DNA of 64,000 nucleotides, taken from NCBI GenBank assembly GCA_027493885.1, contig JAOSJZ010000001.1, positions 310,001-374,000 of the forward strand, given 5' to 3'. Made by a program: the position numbers and the translations under genes. Each line of letters begins with the position of its first letter. The stretch's first letter is position 1. The DNA comes from Gaiella sp. (GTDB lineage: Bacteria > Actinomycetota > Thermoleophilia > Gaiellales > Gaiellaceae). Below, in pieces: positions 24,405 through 32,482 of this stretch. The notes beneath the pieces were generated by a model. The model was not told where the DNA came from, did no database searches, and saw only the letters and a program-made list of their open reading frames with translations.

Positions 24405-25375
24405 CGGTGACGTTCGCCGGCACTCCCGACCGCGTCGAGTCGCGGCTGGTGCCTGAGGCGGGCTTTCCGCTCGACACGTTCCCCGTCTCCGGCCTGCCAC
24501 GGAGGCCGAGCGCCGCGCAGCTCCGGGCGGCCTGGCGCGCCTCCGCCGCGCCCGCGCACTGCCTGCGGATCCTCCGGCGCCGCCGGCCCGATGTCGTCCT
24601 CGGCGCGGGCGGGTACGTCGCCGGGCCGATGGTGCTGGCGGCGCGGCTGCGGGGGATCCCGGCGGCGCTCACCGAGGCGGACGCCCATCTCGGGCTCGCG
24701 AACCGGCTGGCGGCTCCCTTCGCGCGACGGCTGTTTCTCGCCTACGAGATCCCCGACCGGCGAGGCGCGAAGGTGCGCGTCGTCGGCCGCCCGATCCCGC
24801 GCGCCCATCTCGTCGGCTCTCGCGAGTCCGGCCGTGCGCTGTTCGGCCTTCCGCCCGCGGGGCCGGTGGTCGGCGTGTTCGGCGCGTACGCCGGGGCGCT
24901 CTCGATCAACATGATGGCCATCGACGCCTGGGCAGCTTCGGGGCCTGCGGTCATTCACCAGGCCGGCGCACGCGACTTCGAGCTCGTGCGGTCGCGCGTC
25001 GCGCGCGACGACTACGTCGTCATCGAGGCAACGGACGACTTCGGCGAGCTCCTCCGTTGCGTCGATCTCGCCGTCTCGCGGGCGGGCGGCACGGTGTGGG
25101 AGCTCGCCGCGGCGGGGACGCCCGCGATCCTCGTCCCGTACCCGCACGCGACCGCCGACCACCAGACGCTGAACGCGCGGCATTTCGAGCGGGGCGGAGG
25201 CGCGGTCGTCGTCCCCGACACGGACGTGGAGCGTGTGCCGGCGCTCGTCGACGAGCTGCTCGCCGCGCCGGAGCGCCTCGCCGCGATGCGCGAGGCGATG
25301 CTCTCGCTCGCGCGCCCCGACGCCGCCGACGTCGTCGCCGACGAGCTCGTCGCTCTCGCGCGGGGCGGGAGCTGA
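24298..25375 (+). CDS. murG: UDP-GlcNAc:lipid I N-acetylglucosaminyltransferase MurG, frame interrupted
   Basis: ATG 24298 opens KLACVIAAGGTAGHVRPALA (the GGTGGH-type donor loop). The frame breaks at GGGGG 24376-24380. Removing one G gives VGEALRARGLTVTFAGTPDR and the rest: PDVVLGAGGYVAGPMVLAAR, ALTEADAHLGLANRLAAPFA, PVVGVFGAYAGALSINMMAI, then SRAGGTVWELAAAGTPAILV and PYPHATADHQTLNARHFERG. In most MurG the acceptor pocket reads HEQN. Here it is TEAD, as in some actinobacteria. Converts lipid I to lipid II at the inner face of the membrane. This is the only clear +1 insertion among the dcw breaks. Confidence 0.92.
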
Positions 25376-25379
25376 GCTC

Positions 25380-26582
25380 GTGGTGGATCGACACAAGCCC
25401 CTCGCCGGCCGCCGGCTGTACTTCGTCGGGATCGGCGGGTCGGGGCTGTCCGCCTACGCGAACATCGCGCGGGCCTTCGGGGCGGAGGTGCGCGGCTGGG
25501 ACGAGCAGAAGACGATCTTCAGCGAGACGCTCGACGGGATCGAGGTCGATCTCGGTGGGGAGCCGCGGCCGCCGGACGGGTTCGAGGTGATCGTCTCGAC
25601 CGCGCACCTCGGCCGGGCGGAGGGCATGCCCCGCGCCGCGTTCCTCGCCGAGCTCGTCGCGGCCCGGCCGTCGATCGTCGTCACCGGGGCCCACGGCAAG
25701 ACGACGACGACCGCGATGATCGCGTATGCCCTGCGGGAGACGGGCGACGACCCCGCCTGGATCGTGGGCGGCGTCGTGCCGCAGCTCGGCGGCAACGCGG
25801 GCACCGGATCGGGGTGGCTCGTGGTCGAGGGCGACGAGTCCGACCGCTCCGCGTTCGCGTTGCAGCCGCGGATCGCGGTGGTGACGAACGTCGAGCTCGA
25901 CCACCACGCTGCGTACGGGTCGACCGCCGAGCTCCAGGACGCGATCGACGCCTGGCTCGAGGGCGTCCCGGACGTGGTACGCGGCTGGGAGCTCGAGCCG
26001 GTCGCGTTTCCACTCGCGATTCCCGGCGAGCACAACCGCCGCAACGCGGCCGCGGCACGTGAAGCGCTCGTGCGGGCCGGGGCCGACGCGACGGCGGCCG
26101 AGGTCGCGCTCGCCCGCTTCGCGGGCGCCGACCGCCGTTTCCAGCTCGTCGGCGAGCGCGGGGGCGTGACGGTGGTCGACGACTACGGTCACAACCCGAC
26201 GGAGATCCGCGCGGCGCTCGAGACGGCGCGGGTGCGGACGACCGGCAGGCTCGTCGCCCTCTACGTCCCTCATGTGGTCGAGCGGACGCGCCACCTCCAT
26301 CGTGAGCTGGGCGAGGCGCTCGGGCTGGCCGATATCGCGATCGTCACGGACTTCGTGGGTCGACGGGACGCTCCCCGCGAGGGAGTCACGGGCCGCCTCG
26401 TGCTCGACGCGGTGCCGCACGGAGCCCGTCGCATCTGGGCGCCGACTCTCGAGGACGCGAGCTTCCTCGCATTGCGCGTCGTCCGCCCCGGCGACGTCGT
26501 CGTGACGCTCGGCGTGGGGGAGCCCTGGCGCGCGGCGCGGGCGATCCTCGAGGCCCTCCCCGACGTGGTCGGCGAGGGCTGA
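25380..26582 (+). CDS. murC: UDP-MurNAc:L-Ala ligase MurC, unusually short
   Basis: GTG 25380 (or 25383), four bases after murG. LYFVGIGGSGLSAYANIARA is the MurC-specific N-terminal Rossmann loop, IVVTGAHGKTTTTAMIAYAL the ATP loop, VEGDESDRSAFALQPRIAVV and TNVELDHH the central motifs, IPGEHNRRNAAAAREALV and VVDDYGHNPTEIRAALETAR the C-terminal ones. The frame is intact but only 400 residues. Family members usually have 455-490. About 50 residues are missing between the TNVELDHH block and IPGEHN, where a loop of the central domain normally lies. All catalytic motifs remain. It adds L-Ala to UDP-MurNAc. Confidence 0.93.
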   Translation: MVDRHKPLAGRRLYFVGIGGSGLSAYANIARAFGAEVRGWDEQKTIFSETLDGIEVDLGGEPRPPDGFEVIVSTAHLGRAEGMPRAAFLAELVAARPSIVVTGAHGKTTTTAMIAYALRETGDDPAWIVGGVVPQLGGNAGTGSGWLVVEGDESDRSAFALQPRIAVVTNVELDHHAAYGSTAELQDAIDAWLEGVPDVVRGWELEPVAFPLAIPGEHNRRNAAAAREALVRAGADATAAEVALARFAGADRRFQLVGERGGVTVVDDYGHNPTEIRAALETARVRTTGRLVALYVPHVVERTRHLHRELGEALGLADIAIVTDFVGRRDAPREGVTGRLVLDAVPHGARRIWAPTLEDASFLALRVVRPGDVVVTLGVGEPWRAARAILEALPDVVGEG

Positions 26583-26592
26583 GGGGGACAGC

Positions 26593-27458
26593 ATGAAGGT
26601 CGAGCCCGAATATCTGTTGTCCAGACTGACGACGATCGGGACCGGAGGGCCTGCTCGGGCGTTCGCTCGACCGGAGTCGCTCTCCGACCTCGAAACCGCT
26701 CTCGCGTGGGCCGCGGAGCGGAAGCTCGCGGTGCGCACGGTCGGGCTCGGATCGAACCTCCTCGCTGCGGACGACGGGGTCGACGCGCTCGTGCTCCGTC
26801 TCGCCGGCGACCTTGCGGACGTCGAGATCGACGGCCGGCTGCTTCGCGCGGGCGGGGGGGCGACCAACGCCGTCTGCCTCCACCGCTCGCGGGATGCCGG
26901 GCTCGGCGGCCTCGAGTTCGCATGCGCGATCCCGGGCACCGCGGGGGTGGTGTGCGGATGAACGCCGGCGCGTATGGCTCGGACTGGTCGGACATCCTCG
27001 AGCGGGCGCTGGTCGTGTCCGAAGCGGGCAGCGGGTGGCTCACGCCCGCGGAGCTCGGCCTCTCGTACCGTCACTCGGAGCTCGCGCCGGGCCAGGTCGT
27101 CGCGCGCGTCGAGTTTCGCCTCGAGCCGCGACCGGTCGAGCAGATCAAGGCCGATGTCGCCGAACTGGTCGCGCGGCGCAAGGCGACGCAGCCGACGAAC
27201 AAGCGGACGTTCGGCTCGGTGTTCAAGAACCCGCCGGGCGAGCTGGGCGCCGGGCAGGTGCTCGAGCGCTGCGGCTTGAAGGGCCATCGGATCGGCGGCG
27301 CGGTCGTCTCGCCTCGGCACGCGAACTTCATCGAGAACGCCGACGGCGCCACCAGCGCGGACTGTCTCGCGCTGATGGCCGAGGCGCGGCGACGTGCGCG
27401 CGAGCAGTTCGGCGTCGAGCTCGAGCACGAGGTGGTGCTCTGGGGTCTGGCACCGTAG
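26593..27458 (+). CDS. murB: UDP-N-acetylenolpyruvoylglucosamine reductase MurB, frame interrupted
   Basis: ATG 26593. LTTIGTGGPARAFARPESL and VRTVGLGSNLLAADDGVDAL are the FAD-binding PCMH-type motifs of MurB. The frame breaks at GGGGG 26943-26947. One more G turns PGTAGVVCG-stop into PGTAGGGVRMNAGAYGSDWS, the expected IPGTxGGAxxxNAGAYG motif. It then continues LSYRHSELAP, KATQPTNKRTFGSVFKNPPG and SPRHANFIENADGATSADCL. The short type (no Tyr-loop domain) is typical of actinobacteria. It reduces the enolpyruvyl group with NADPH. The stop codon lies inside a REP-like palindrome. Confidence 0.92.
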
Positions 27459-27470
27459 GTGCCCGACCCC
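27442..27470. repeat. REP-like palindrome, copy 2, overlapping the murB stop
   Basis: GGGGTCTGGCACC, GTA, GGTGCCCGACCCC. 26 of 29 bases equal the copy at 1244. The murB TAG (27456-27458) is in the loop, so the element encodes the last five residues of MurB. Confidence 0.7.
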
Positions 27471-27556
27471 GGAGGCGCGCCAGGAAACCAGCGCCTCGCG
27501 CAGAACAGGAGGCGGTGGCCGGAAGGGGACGACCTCGGGACACGACGCGGCCGCGG

Positions 27557-28375
27557 ATGCGCTCGGCGAGCGTCGTCGTCCCGCTTCCGCGCGCGGCTCC
27601 CGGCGAGAGCCCCGGGCTCGGTCCGTTCGTCCCTTCCGGTCGCTCGCTGCTCGTCGCGTTCGCCGTGCTCGGCGGGGTGCTCCTCGCGCTCGTTCTCGCG
27701 CGCGAGACGTCGCTCTTCGCCGTCCGCTCGATCGAGGTCACGGGCGCATCTCCCGCCGTCGAGCGGCAGGTCGAGCGAGCGCTGCGGGATCGCTCCGGCG
27801 AGAGCCTCTTCGCGATCGATCTCGGCGCGGCCCGCGTCGACGTCGCGTCACTGCCGACCGTCGCCGGCGTCTCGTTCGACCGCGCGTATCCGCACACGCT
27901 CCGGGTGACCGTCGTCCCCGAGAGGCCGGTTGCCGTCGTCCGCCAGGGCGCCGCCTCGTACCTCGTCTCAGAGCACGGCCGCGTGATGGCCCGCGTCTAC
28001 CGGACGGCACAGCGTCCGCTCGCGCGTATCTGGGTCACGAGAGACGTGTCCCTGACTCCCGGCGCGTTCGTCGACGGCGCGCTCGACACGGCGGTTCGCG
28101 CGGTCGCCCCGCTCGCCGGCATCCACTTCCCGAGCAGGGTCGTCTCGGTCCGGACGACCGACGGGCTCACCCTGCGGCTCCGCTCCGGGCTGGAGCTGCG
28201 CCTGGGAGACACGCGGGACGTCGAGCTGAAGCTTGCGGTCGCAGACCGCGTCCTCCGGAGACTGCCGGCGGGCTCGGGCTACCTCGACGTCAGCGTCCCC
28301 GATCGCCCGGTCGCGGGCCCCAGATCCCTCGACCCTCAGGTAGAGGTCGAGCCCGTTGCCTCCAGTGGGGCTTGA
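27557..28375 (+). CDS. ftsQ: Cell-division protein FtsQ
   Basis: 272 residues from ATG 27557 (GTG 27515 also in frame). One membrane helix at ~32-53 (SLLVAFAVLGGVLLALVLAR) is followed by a POTRA domain (LFAVRSIEVTGASPAVERQV, ERALRDRSGESLFAIDLGAA, FDRAYPHTLRVTVVPERPVA) and the FtsQ beta domain (YLVSEHGRVMARVYRT, LELRLGDTRDVELKLAVADR, YLDVSVPDRP). It links early and late divisome proteins at the periplasmic/extracytoplasmic face. It is separated from murB by the palindrome and a ~100-bp spacer, then from ftsZ by a strong promoter. Confidence 0.88.
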   Translation: MRSASVVVPLPRAAPGESPGLGPFVPSGRSLLVAFAVLGGVLLALVLARETSLFAVRSIEVTGASPAVERQVERALRDRSGESLFAIDLGAARVDVASLPTVAGVSFDRAYPHTLRVTVVPERPVAVVRQGAASYLVSEHGRVMARVYRTAQRPLARIWVTRDVSLTPGAFVDGALDTAVRAVAPLAGIHFPSRVVSVRTTDGLTLRLRSGLELRLGDTRDVELKLAVADRVLRRLPAGSGYLDVSVPDRPVAGPRSLDPQVEVEPVASSGA

Positions 28376-28383
28376 GGGTTCCG

Positions 28384-28413
28384 TTGACAATGTCGACAAG
28401 GAGTCCGTACCCT
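28384..28413 (+). promoter_or_regulatory. ftsZ promoter
   Basis: TTGACA at 28384-28389, 18-bp spacer, TACCCT at 28408-28413, about 68 bp before the ftsZ ATG. This is one of the few full -35/-10 promoters in the window and would uncouple ftsZ from the rest of the cluster. Confidence 0.7.
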
Positions 28414-28480
28414 GGCTTCGAATCGGGGATCCACGCCCTTTCCGCAGCTCGATGAGAGCTTGACCCTCAGGCAGGTCGAG

Positions 28481-29557
28481 ATGAGCACCCAGAACGGCAA
28501 CTACCTCGCGGTCATCAAGGTCGTCGGCGTCGGCGGCGGCGGGACGAACGCGGTCAACCGGATGGTCGAGTCCGGCCTCACCGGCGTCGAGTTCATCGCG
28601 GTCAACACGGATGCGCAGGCGCTACTCGACACCGACGCCGACGTGAAGATCCACATCGGCTCCAAGGCGACGCGCGGCCTCGGCGCCGGCGCGAACCCCG
28701 AGGTGGGTCTCGCGGCGGCCCAGGAGAGCCGCGACGAGCTGAAGGAGGCGCTGAAGGGCGCGGACATGATCTTCGTTACCGCGGGAGAGGGCGGCGGCAC
28801 CGGCACCGGGGCCGCACCCGTCGTCGCGGAGCTCGGCCGCGAGCTCGAGGCGCTCACCGTCGGCGTCGTGACGAAGCCGTTCGCCTTCGAGGGACGCCGC
28901 CGCGCCGAGCAGGCCGAGGGCGGAATCCAGAATCTCCGCGATCGGGTCGACACGCTCATCGTGATCGAGAACGACCGACTGCTTCAGGTCGTCGAGAAGA
29001 CGACGCCGATCCTGGAGTCCTTCCGCATGGCCGACGACATCCTCCGTCAGGGCGTGCAGGGGATCACCGATCTGATCACCGTGCCCGGCCTCGTGAACCT
29101 CGACTTCGCGGACGTCCGGACGATCATGCGTGACGCCGGCTCCGCGCTCATGGGCATCGGCATGGCGCGCGGGGAGGGACGCGCCACCGCGGCCGCGAAC
29201 GCGGCCGTATCCTCGCCGCTGCTCGAGACGACGCTCGACGGGGCGACCGGTGTGCTTCTGAACATCACGGGGCCGTCGGACATCGGTCTCTTCGAGGTCA
29301 ACGAGGCGGCCGAGGTGGTGACCGGCCATGCCGACCCGAACGCGAACGTGATCTTCGGCGCCGTCATCGACGAGGGCCTCGGCGAGGACGTGCGGGTGAC
29401 CGTGATCGCCACGGGCTTCGGGGGTGGGCGTCCACGGCGCAGACGTGTCGAGACGCCGGCCGCGACCGGGTCGTCGGAGTCGGTGGTGCCGAGCTACGCC
29501 CCCCGCACGCGCTCGGACGAGCCGGAGATCGACGTTCCGAGCTTCCTGCGGGATTGA
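28481..29557 (+). CDS. ftsZ: Cell-division GTPase FtsZ
   Basis: 358 residues from ATG 28481. [33 protein letters not shown] and the tubulin signature [15 protein letters not shown] (near residues 103-115) bind GTP. The T7 loop is [18 protein letters not shown]. The C-terminal linker is short and the tail ends [12 protein letters not shown], the conserved DxPxFLR peptide that binds SepF and other partners. It assembles the Z ring at midcell. The family is unmistakable. The stop codon lies in the left arm of a 15-bp perfect hairpin, so the gene ends the transcript of the dcw cluster. Confidence 0.98.
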   Translation: MSTQNGNYLAVIKVVGVGGGGTNAVNRMVESGLTGVEFIAVNTDAQALLDTDADVKIHIGSKATRGLGAGANPEVGLAAAQESRDELKEALKGADMIFVTAGEGGGTGTGAAPVVAELGRELEALTVGVVTKPFAFEGRRRAEQAEGGIQNLRDRVDTLIVIENDRLLQVVEKTTPILESFRMADDILRQGVQGITDLITVPGLVNLDFADVRTIMRDAGSALMGIGMARGEGRATAAANAAVSSPLLETTLDGATGVLLNITGPSDIGLFEVNEAAEVVTGHADPNANVIFGAVIDEGLGEDVRVTVIATGFGGGRPRRRRVETPAATGSSESVVPSYAPRTRSDEPEIDVPSFLRD

Positions 29558-29582
29558 TCGACGCTTCGCGTCGATCAATCCC
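29550..29582 (+). terminator. Hairpin overlapping the ftsZ stop
   Basis: 15-bp perfect inverted repeat (29550-29564 with 29568-29582) around TTC. It contains the TGA of ftsZ. There is no U tract. It probably marks the end of the dcw transcript. Confidence 0.65.
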
Positions 29583-29671
29583 GAGTCCAGGCCGTCGCGA
29601 TGTCGGCCGGACGCCCGTGCAGGTGTCGCACGCGCCTACGGCTCCAGCCAAGGCACGGGCGCAGCCCGCGC

Positions 29672-29677
29672 TATTGT
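29672..29677 (+). promoter_or_regulatory. -10 element for leaderless gcvT
   Basis: TATTGT, 7 nt (CGCGCCC), then the gcvT GTG. The 100 bp upstream show no glycine-riboswitch motif. Confidence 0.55.
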
Positions 29678-29684
29678 CGCGCCC

Positions 29685-30737
29685 GTGAGCGCGACCCTCC
29701 GTAGGACGCCCCTCTACGACCGCCACGTCGCCGCCGGCGCGCGGCTGGTGCCGTTCGCCGGCTGGGAGATGCCGGTGCAGTACGAGGGCGTCATCCCCGA
29801 GCATCTCGCAGTTCGCTCGGACGCCGGCGCGTTCGACGTCTCGCACATGGGGCAGCTGCACGTCGAGGGCCCTGCAACGGCCGAGTTCCTGCAGTCGATG
29901 CTCTCCAACGACATCGGCCGGATCGGCGACGGCGGGGCCCAGTACACGCTCCTGACGAACGAGGGCGGGGGGATCGTCGACGACCTGATCGTCTACCGGA
30001 TGGCACACGGGCACTACCTGCTCGTCGTCAACGCAGGCAACAGAGAGGCGGCGTACAGATGGCTCAAGGATCGCGAGCCCCGCGGCACCGAGGTGCGCGA
30101 CGCCTCCGACGAGTACGCCCTGATCGCCGTCCAGGGCCCGCGCTCGCTCGGGCGTCTCGGGCTCGGCGAGGCGCCCGCATTCACGCACGCGATGGGCGAC
30201 GTCGACGGGATCGAGGTCATGGTCTGCCGCACCGGGTACACGGGAGAGACGGGCGTCGAGCTCCTCTGCCCGGCGGACGACGGCGCCGCACTGTGGGACG
30301 CGGTTCTCGAGCGCGGTGCCGTGCCCTGCGGGCTCGGCGCACGGGACACCCTGCGGCTCGAGGTCTGCTACCCACTCCACGGCAACGACATCACTCAGGA
30401 CACCGACCCGATCTCGGCCGGCCTCGGCTGGACGTGCGCGCTCGATACCGACTTCACCGGCGCAGACGTGCTCCGGCACGTGAAGGAGGACGGGCCGGCC
30501 CGCCGGCTCGTCGCGTTCGTGATGGAGGAGAAGGCGATCCCGCGGCAGGGCATGCCGATCGAAGGGGGCGGCGAGGTGACGTCCGGCACGCAGTCGCCGT
30601 CGCTCGACGTCGGCATCGGGATGGGGTACGTCCCCGCCGGGCAGGCGGCGCCCGAGACGGAGCTCGTGATCGACGTGCGCGGCAGGCCGCGGCGCGCGCG
30701 GGTCGTCCAGAAGCCGATCTACCGGAAGGAGAGCTGA
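29685..30737 (+). CDS. gcvT: Glycine cleavage T-protein (aminomethyltransferase)
   Basis: 350 residues. TPLYDRHVAAGARLVPFAGW and EMPVQYEGVIPEHLAVRSDA form the N-terminal folate-binding fold. DVSHMGQL contains the catalytic-loop Asp. Further on are YTLLTNEGGGIVDDLIVYRM, TGYTGETGVELLCPA and LRLEVCYPLHGNDI. It moves the methylene group from the lipoyl arm of GcvH to tetrahydrofolate and releases ammonia. The GTG at 29685 is chosen because residues upstream in frame are unrelated and a -10 lies 7 nt before it. First gene of gcvT-gcvH-gcvPA-gcvPB. Confidence 0.95.
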   Translation: MSATLRRTPLYDRHVAAGARLVPFAGWEMPVQYEGVIPEHLAVRSDAGAFDVSHMGQLHVEGPATAEFLQSMLSNDIGRIGDGGAQYTLLTNEGGGIVDDLIVYRMAHGHYLLVVNAGNREAAYRWLKDREPRGTEVRDASDEYALIAVQGPRSLGRLGLGEAPAFTHAMGDVDGIEVMVCRTGYTGETGVELLCPADDGAALWDAVLERGAVPCGLGARDTLRLEVCYPLHGNDITQDTDPISAGLGWTCALDTDFTGADVLRHVKEDGPARRLVAFVMEEKAIPRQGMPIEGGGEVTSGTQSPSLDVGIGMGYVPAGQAAPETELVIDVRGRPRRARVVQKPIYRKES

Positions 30738-30745
30738 GAACGGTC

Positions 30746-31141
30746 ATGGCAGGCAGCGAGAGCTACCCCGACGACCTCCGGTACCACCCGGAGCACGACT
30801 GGGCACGGGTGGACGGCGACGAGGCGGTGATGGGCATCACCTGGTACGCGCAGGACTCGCTCGGAGAGCTCGTCCTCTTCGACGGCCCCGAGGTCGGCGC
30901 GACGCTGACGAAGGACGAGGCGTACGCCGAGGTCGAGTCCGTGAAGGCGGTGTCCGACGTCATCGCGCCGCTCTCCGGCGAGGTGCTCGAGGTGAACCAG
31001 AAGGCGGTGGACGAGCCCGAGACCGTGAACGAGGACCCGTACGGCGAGGGCTGGCTCGTCCGGATCAGGATCTCCGCTCCGGGTGAGGTCGAGGCGCTGC
31101 TGGACGCCGGGGCATACAGAGCGCACATCGCCGAGCTCTGA
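30746..31141 (+). CDS. gcvH: Glycine cleavage H-protein
   Basis: 131 residues from ATG 30746, eight bases after gcvT. Contains YHPEHDWARVDGDEAVMGIT, then WYAQDSLGELV, and the lipoylation site AEVESVKAVSDVIAPLSGEV with the modified Lys at about residue 67. PETVNEDPYGEGWLVRIRIS closes the hammerhead fold. It carries the aminomethyl intermediate between GcvP and GcvT as a lipoyl-linked shuttle. Length and motifs are standard. No lipoate ligase or lipoyl synthase gene is visible in the window. Confidence 0.97.
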   Translation: MAGSESYPDDLRYHPEHDWARVDGDEAVMGITWYAQDSLGELVLFDGPEVGATLTKDEAYAEVESVKAVSDVIAPLSGEVLEVNQKAVDEPETVNEDPYGEGWLVRIRISAPGEVEALLDAGAYRAHIAEL

Positions 31142-31144
31142 GAC

Positions 31145-32482
31145 ATGAGCACCGCCGGCTACCTCTCCCTTACCGCCGCGGACCGCGACGCGATGCTGGA
31201 GGCGATCGGCGTCGACTCGATCGACGACCTCTTCGAGCAGATTCCGGTTGGCGTTCGCTTCGCTCGCGAGCTCGACGTCCCGGAGGCGTTGCCCGAGGCG
31301 TCGCTCGTCCGTCGCCTCGAGGAGCTCGCCGCCCGGAACGCCGACACGTCGCGCGAGCTGAGCTTCCTCGGGATGGGGATCTACGACCACTACGTCCCGG
31401 CGATCGTCGACACGTTCCTCTCGCGCGGCGAGTTCCTCACGGCCTACACGCCCTACCAGCCCGAGATGAGCCAGGGCGTCCTGCAATCGATCTTCGAGTA
31501 CCAGACCGCGATCTGCGAGCTCACCGCGATGGACGTGTCGAACGCGTCGGGCTACGACGGCACGACCGTTGCCGCCGACGCGTGCCTGATCGCCCGTCAC
31601 GCGACCGGCCGCTCGAAGGTCGTCCTCGCGGAGGCGCTCAGCCCGCAGGTGCGACAGGTCGTGAAGACGTACGCCCCCGGGTTCGGGATGGAGGTCGTCG
31701 AGGTCCCGCACGACGAGGGCGCGACCGATCCCGCGGCGCTCGGGGCCGCGGCGCAGGACGCGGCGGCAGTCGTCTTCCAGCAGCCGAACGTGTTCGGCTG
31801 CCTCGAGCGGGCCCCAGCGCTCGCCGCGGCCGCCGCCGACGCGGGCGCGCTCCCGGTCGCGCACGTCGACCTCGCGTCACTCGGCCTCCTCGAGGCGCCG
31901 GGGAGCTACGGCTGCGCGATGGCGATCGGCGAGGGCCAGTCGATCGGGAACCACCAGTCCTACGGCGGCCCGCACTACGGCTTCCTCGCCGCGCGCAACG
32001 AGTTCATCCGCCGCATGCCGGGGCGGATCGTGGGGGAGACGACGGACCTCGAGGGCAGGCGCGGGTTCGTGCTGACGCTGCAGACACGCGAACAGCACAT
32101 CCGCCGCGAGAAGGCGACGTCGAACATGACGACGAACCAGACGCTGCTCGCCCTGGCGGGGCTCATCACGCTGTGCTGGCTCGGGCCCGAGGGGCTACGC
32201 GAGCTCGGCGAGACGTGCACGGCGCTCGCCGCGTACGCGAAGGAGCGCGTGGGCCTGCCCGTCGCGTTCGACAGGCCGCACTTCAAGGAGGTCGCCTTCC
32301 GGACGCCGATCCCCGCGCGCGAGGTGGTCGCGCGCGCCCGCGAGCACGGTGTCCACCCCGGCTACCCGCTGGGACGCGACTACCCTGGCCTCGACGACGT
32401 CCTGCTCGTCGCCTTCACTGAGAAGCGGACGCCCGCTGACGTCGACCGGCTCGCCGAGGTGCTGGCCGAGGTGTGCGGCTGA
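31145..32482 (+). CDS. gcvPA: Glycine dehydrogenase (decarboxylating) subunit 1
   Basis: 445 residues from ATG 31145, three bases after gcvH. Motifs: SFLGMGIYDHYVPAIVDTFL, TAYTPYQPEMSQGVLQSIFE, YQTAICELTAMDVSNASGYD, and LTLQTREQHIRREKATSNMT near the C-terminus. This is the non-PLP half of the split P-protein, which pairs with GcvPB to decarboxylate glycine and load the remaining carbon on GcvH. A two-subunit P-protein is usual in this part of the actinobacteria. Its stop overlaps the next ATG (TGATG). Confidence 0.96.
   Translation: MSTAGYLSLTAADRDAMLEAIGVDSIDDLFEQIPVGVRFARELDVPEALPEASLVRRLEELAARNADTSRELSFLGMGIYDHYVPAIVDTFLSRGEFLTAYTPYQPEMSQGVLQSIFEYQTAICELTAMDVSNASGYDGTTVAADACLIARHATGRSKVVLAEALSPQVRQVVKTYAPGFGMEVVEVPHDEGATDPAALGAAAQDAAAVVFQQPNVFGCLERAPALAAAAADAGALPVAHVDLASLGLLEAPGSYGCAMAIGEGQSIGNHQSYGGPHYGFLAARNEFIRRMPGRIVGETTDLEGRRGFVLTLQTREQHIRREKATSNMTTNQTLLALAGLITLCWLGPEGLRELGETCTALAAYAKERVGLPVAFDRPHFKEVAFRTPIPAREVVARAREHGVHPGYPLGRDYPGLDDVLLVAFTEKRTPADVDRLAEVLAEVCG

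Noticed and set aside
22681-26947. Programmed frameshifting in the mur genes
   Set aside because: Runs are G3-G5 without slippery heptamers or a consistent direction. Errors of both signs in many genes favour sequencing artefacts.
29583-29684. Glycine riboswitch before gcvT
   Set aside because: No conserved glycine-aptamer core is visible, and a -10 lies 7 nt before the start, leaving no leader.
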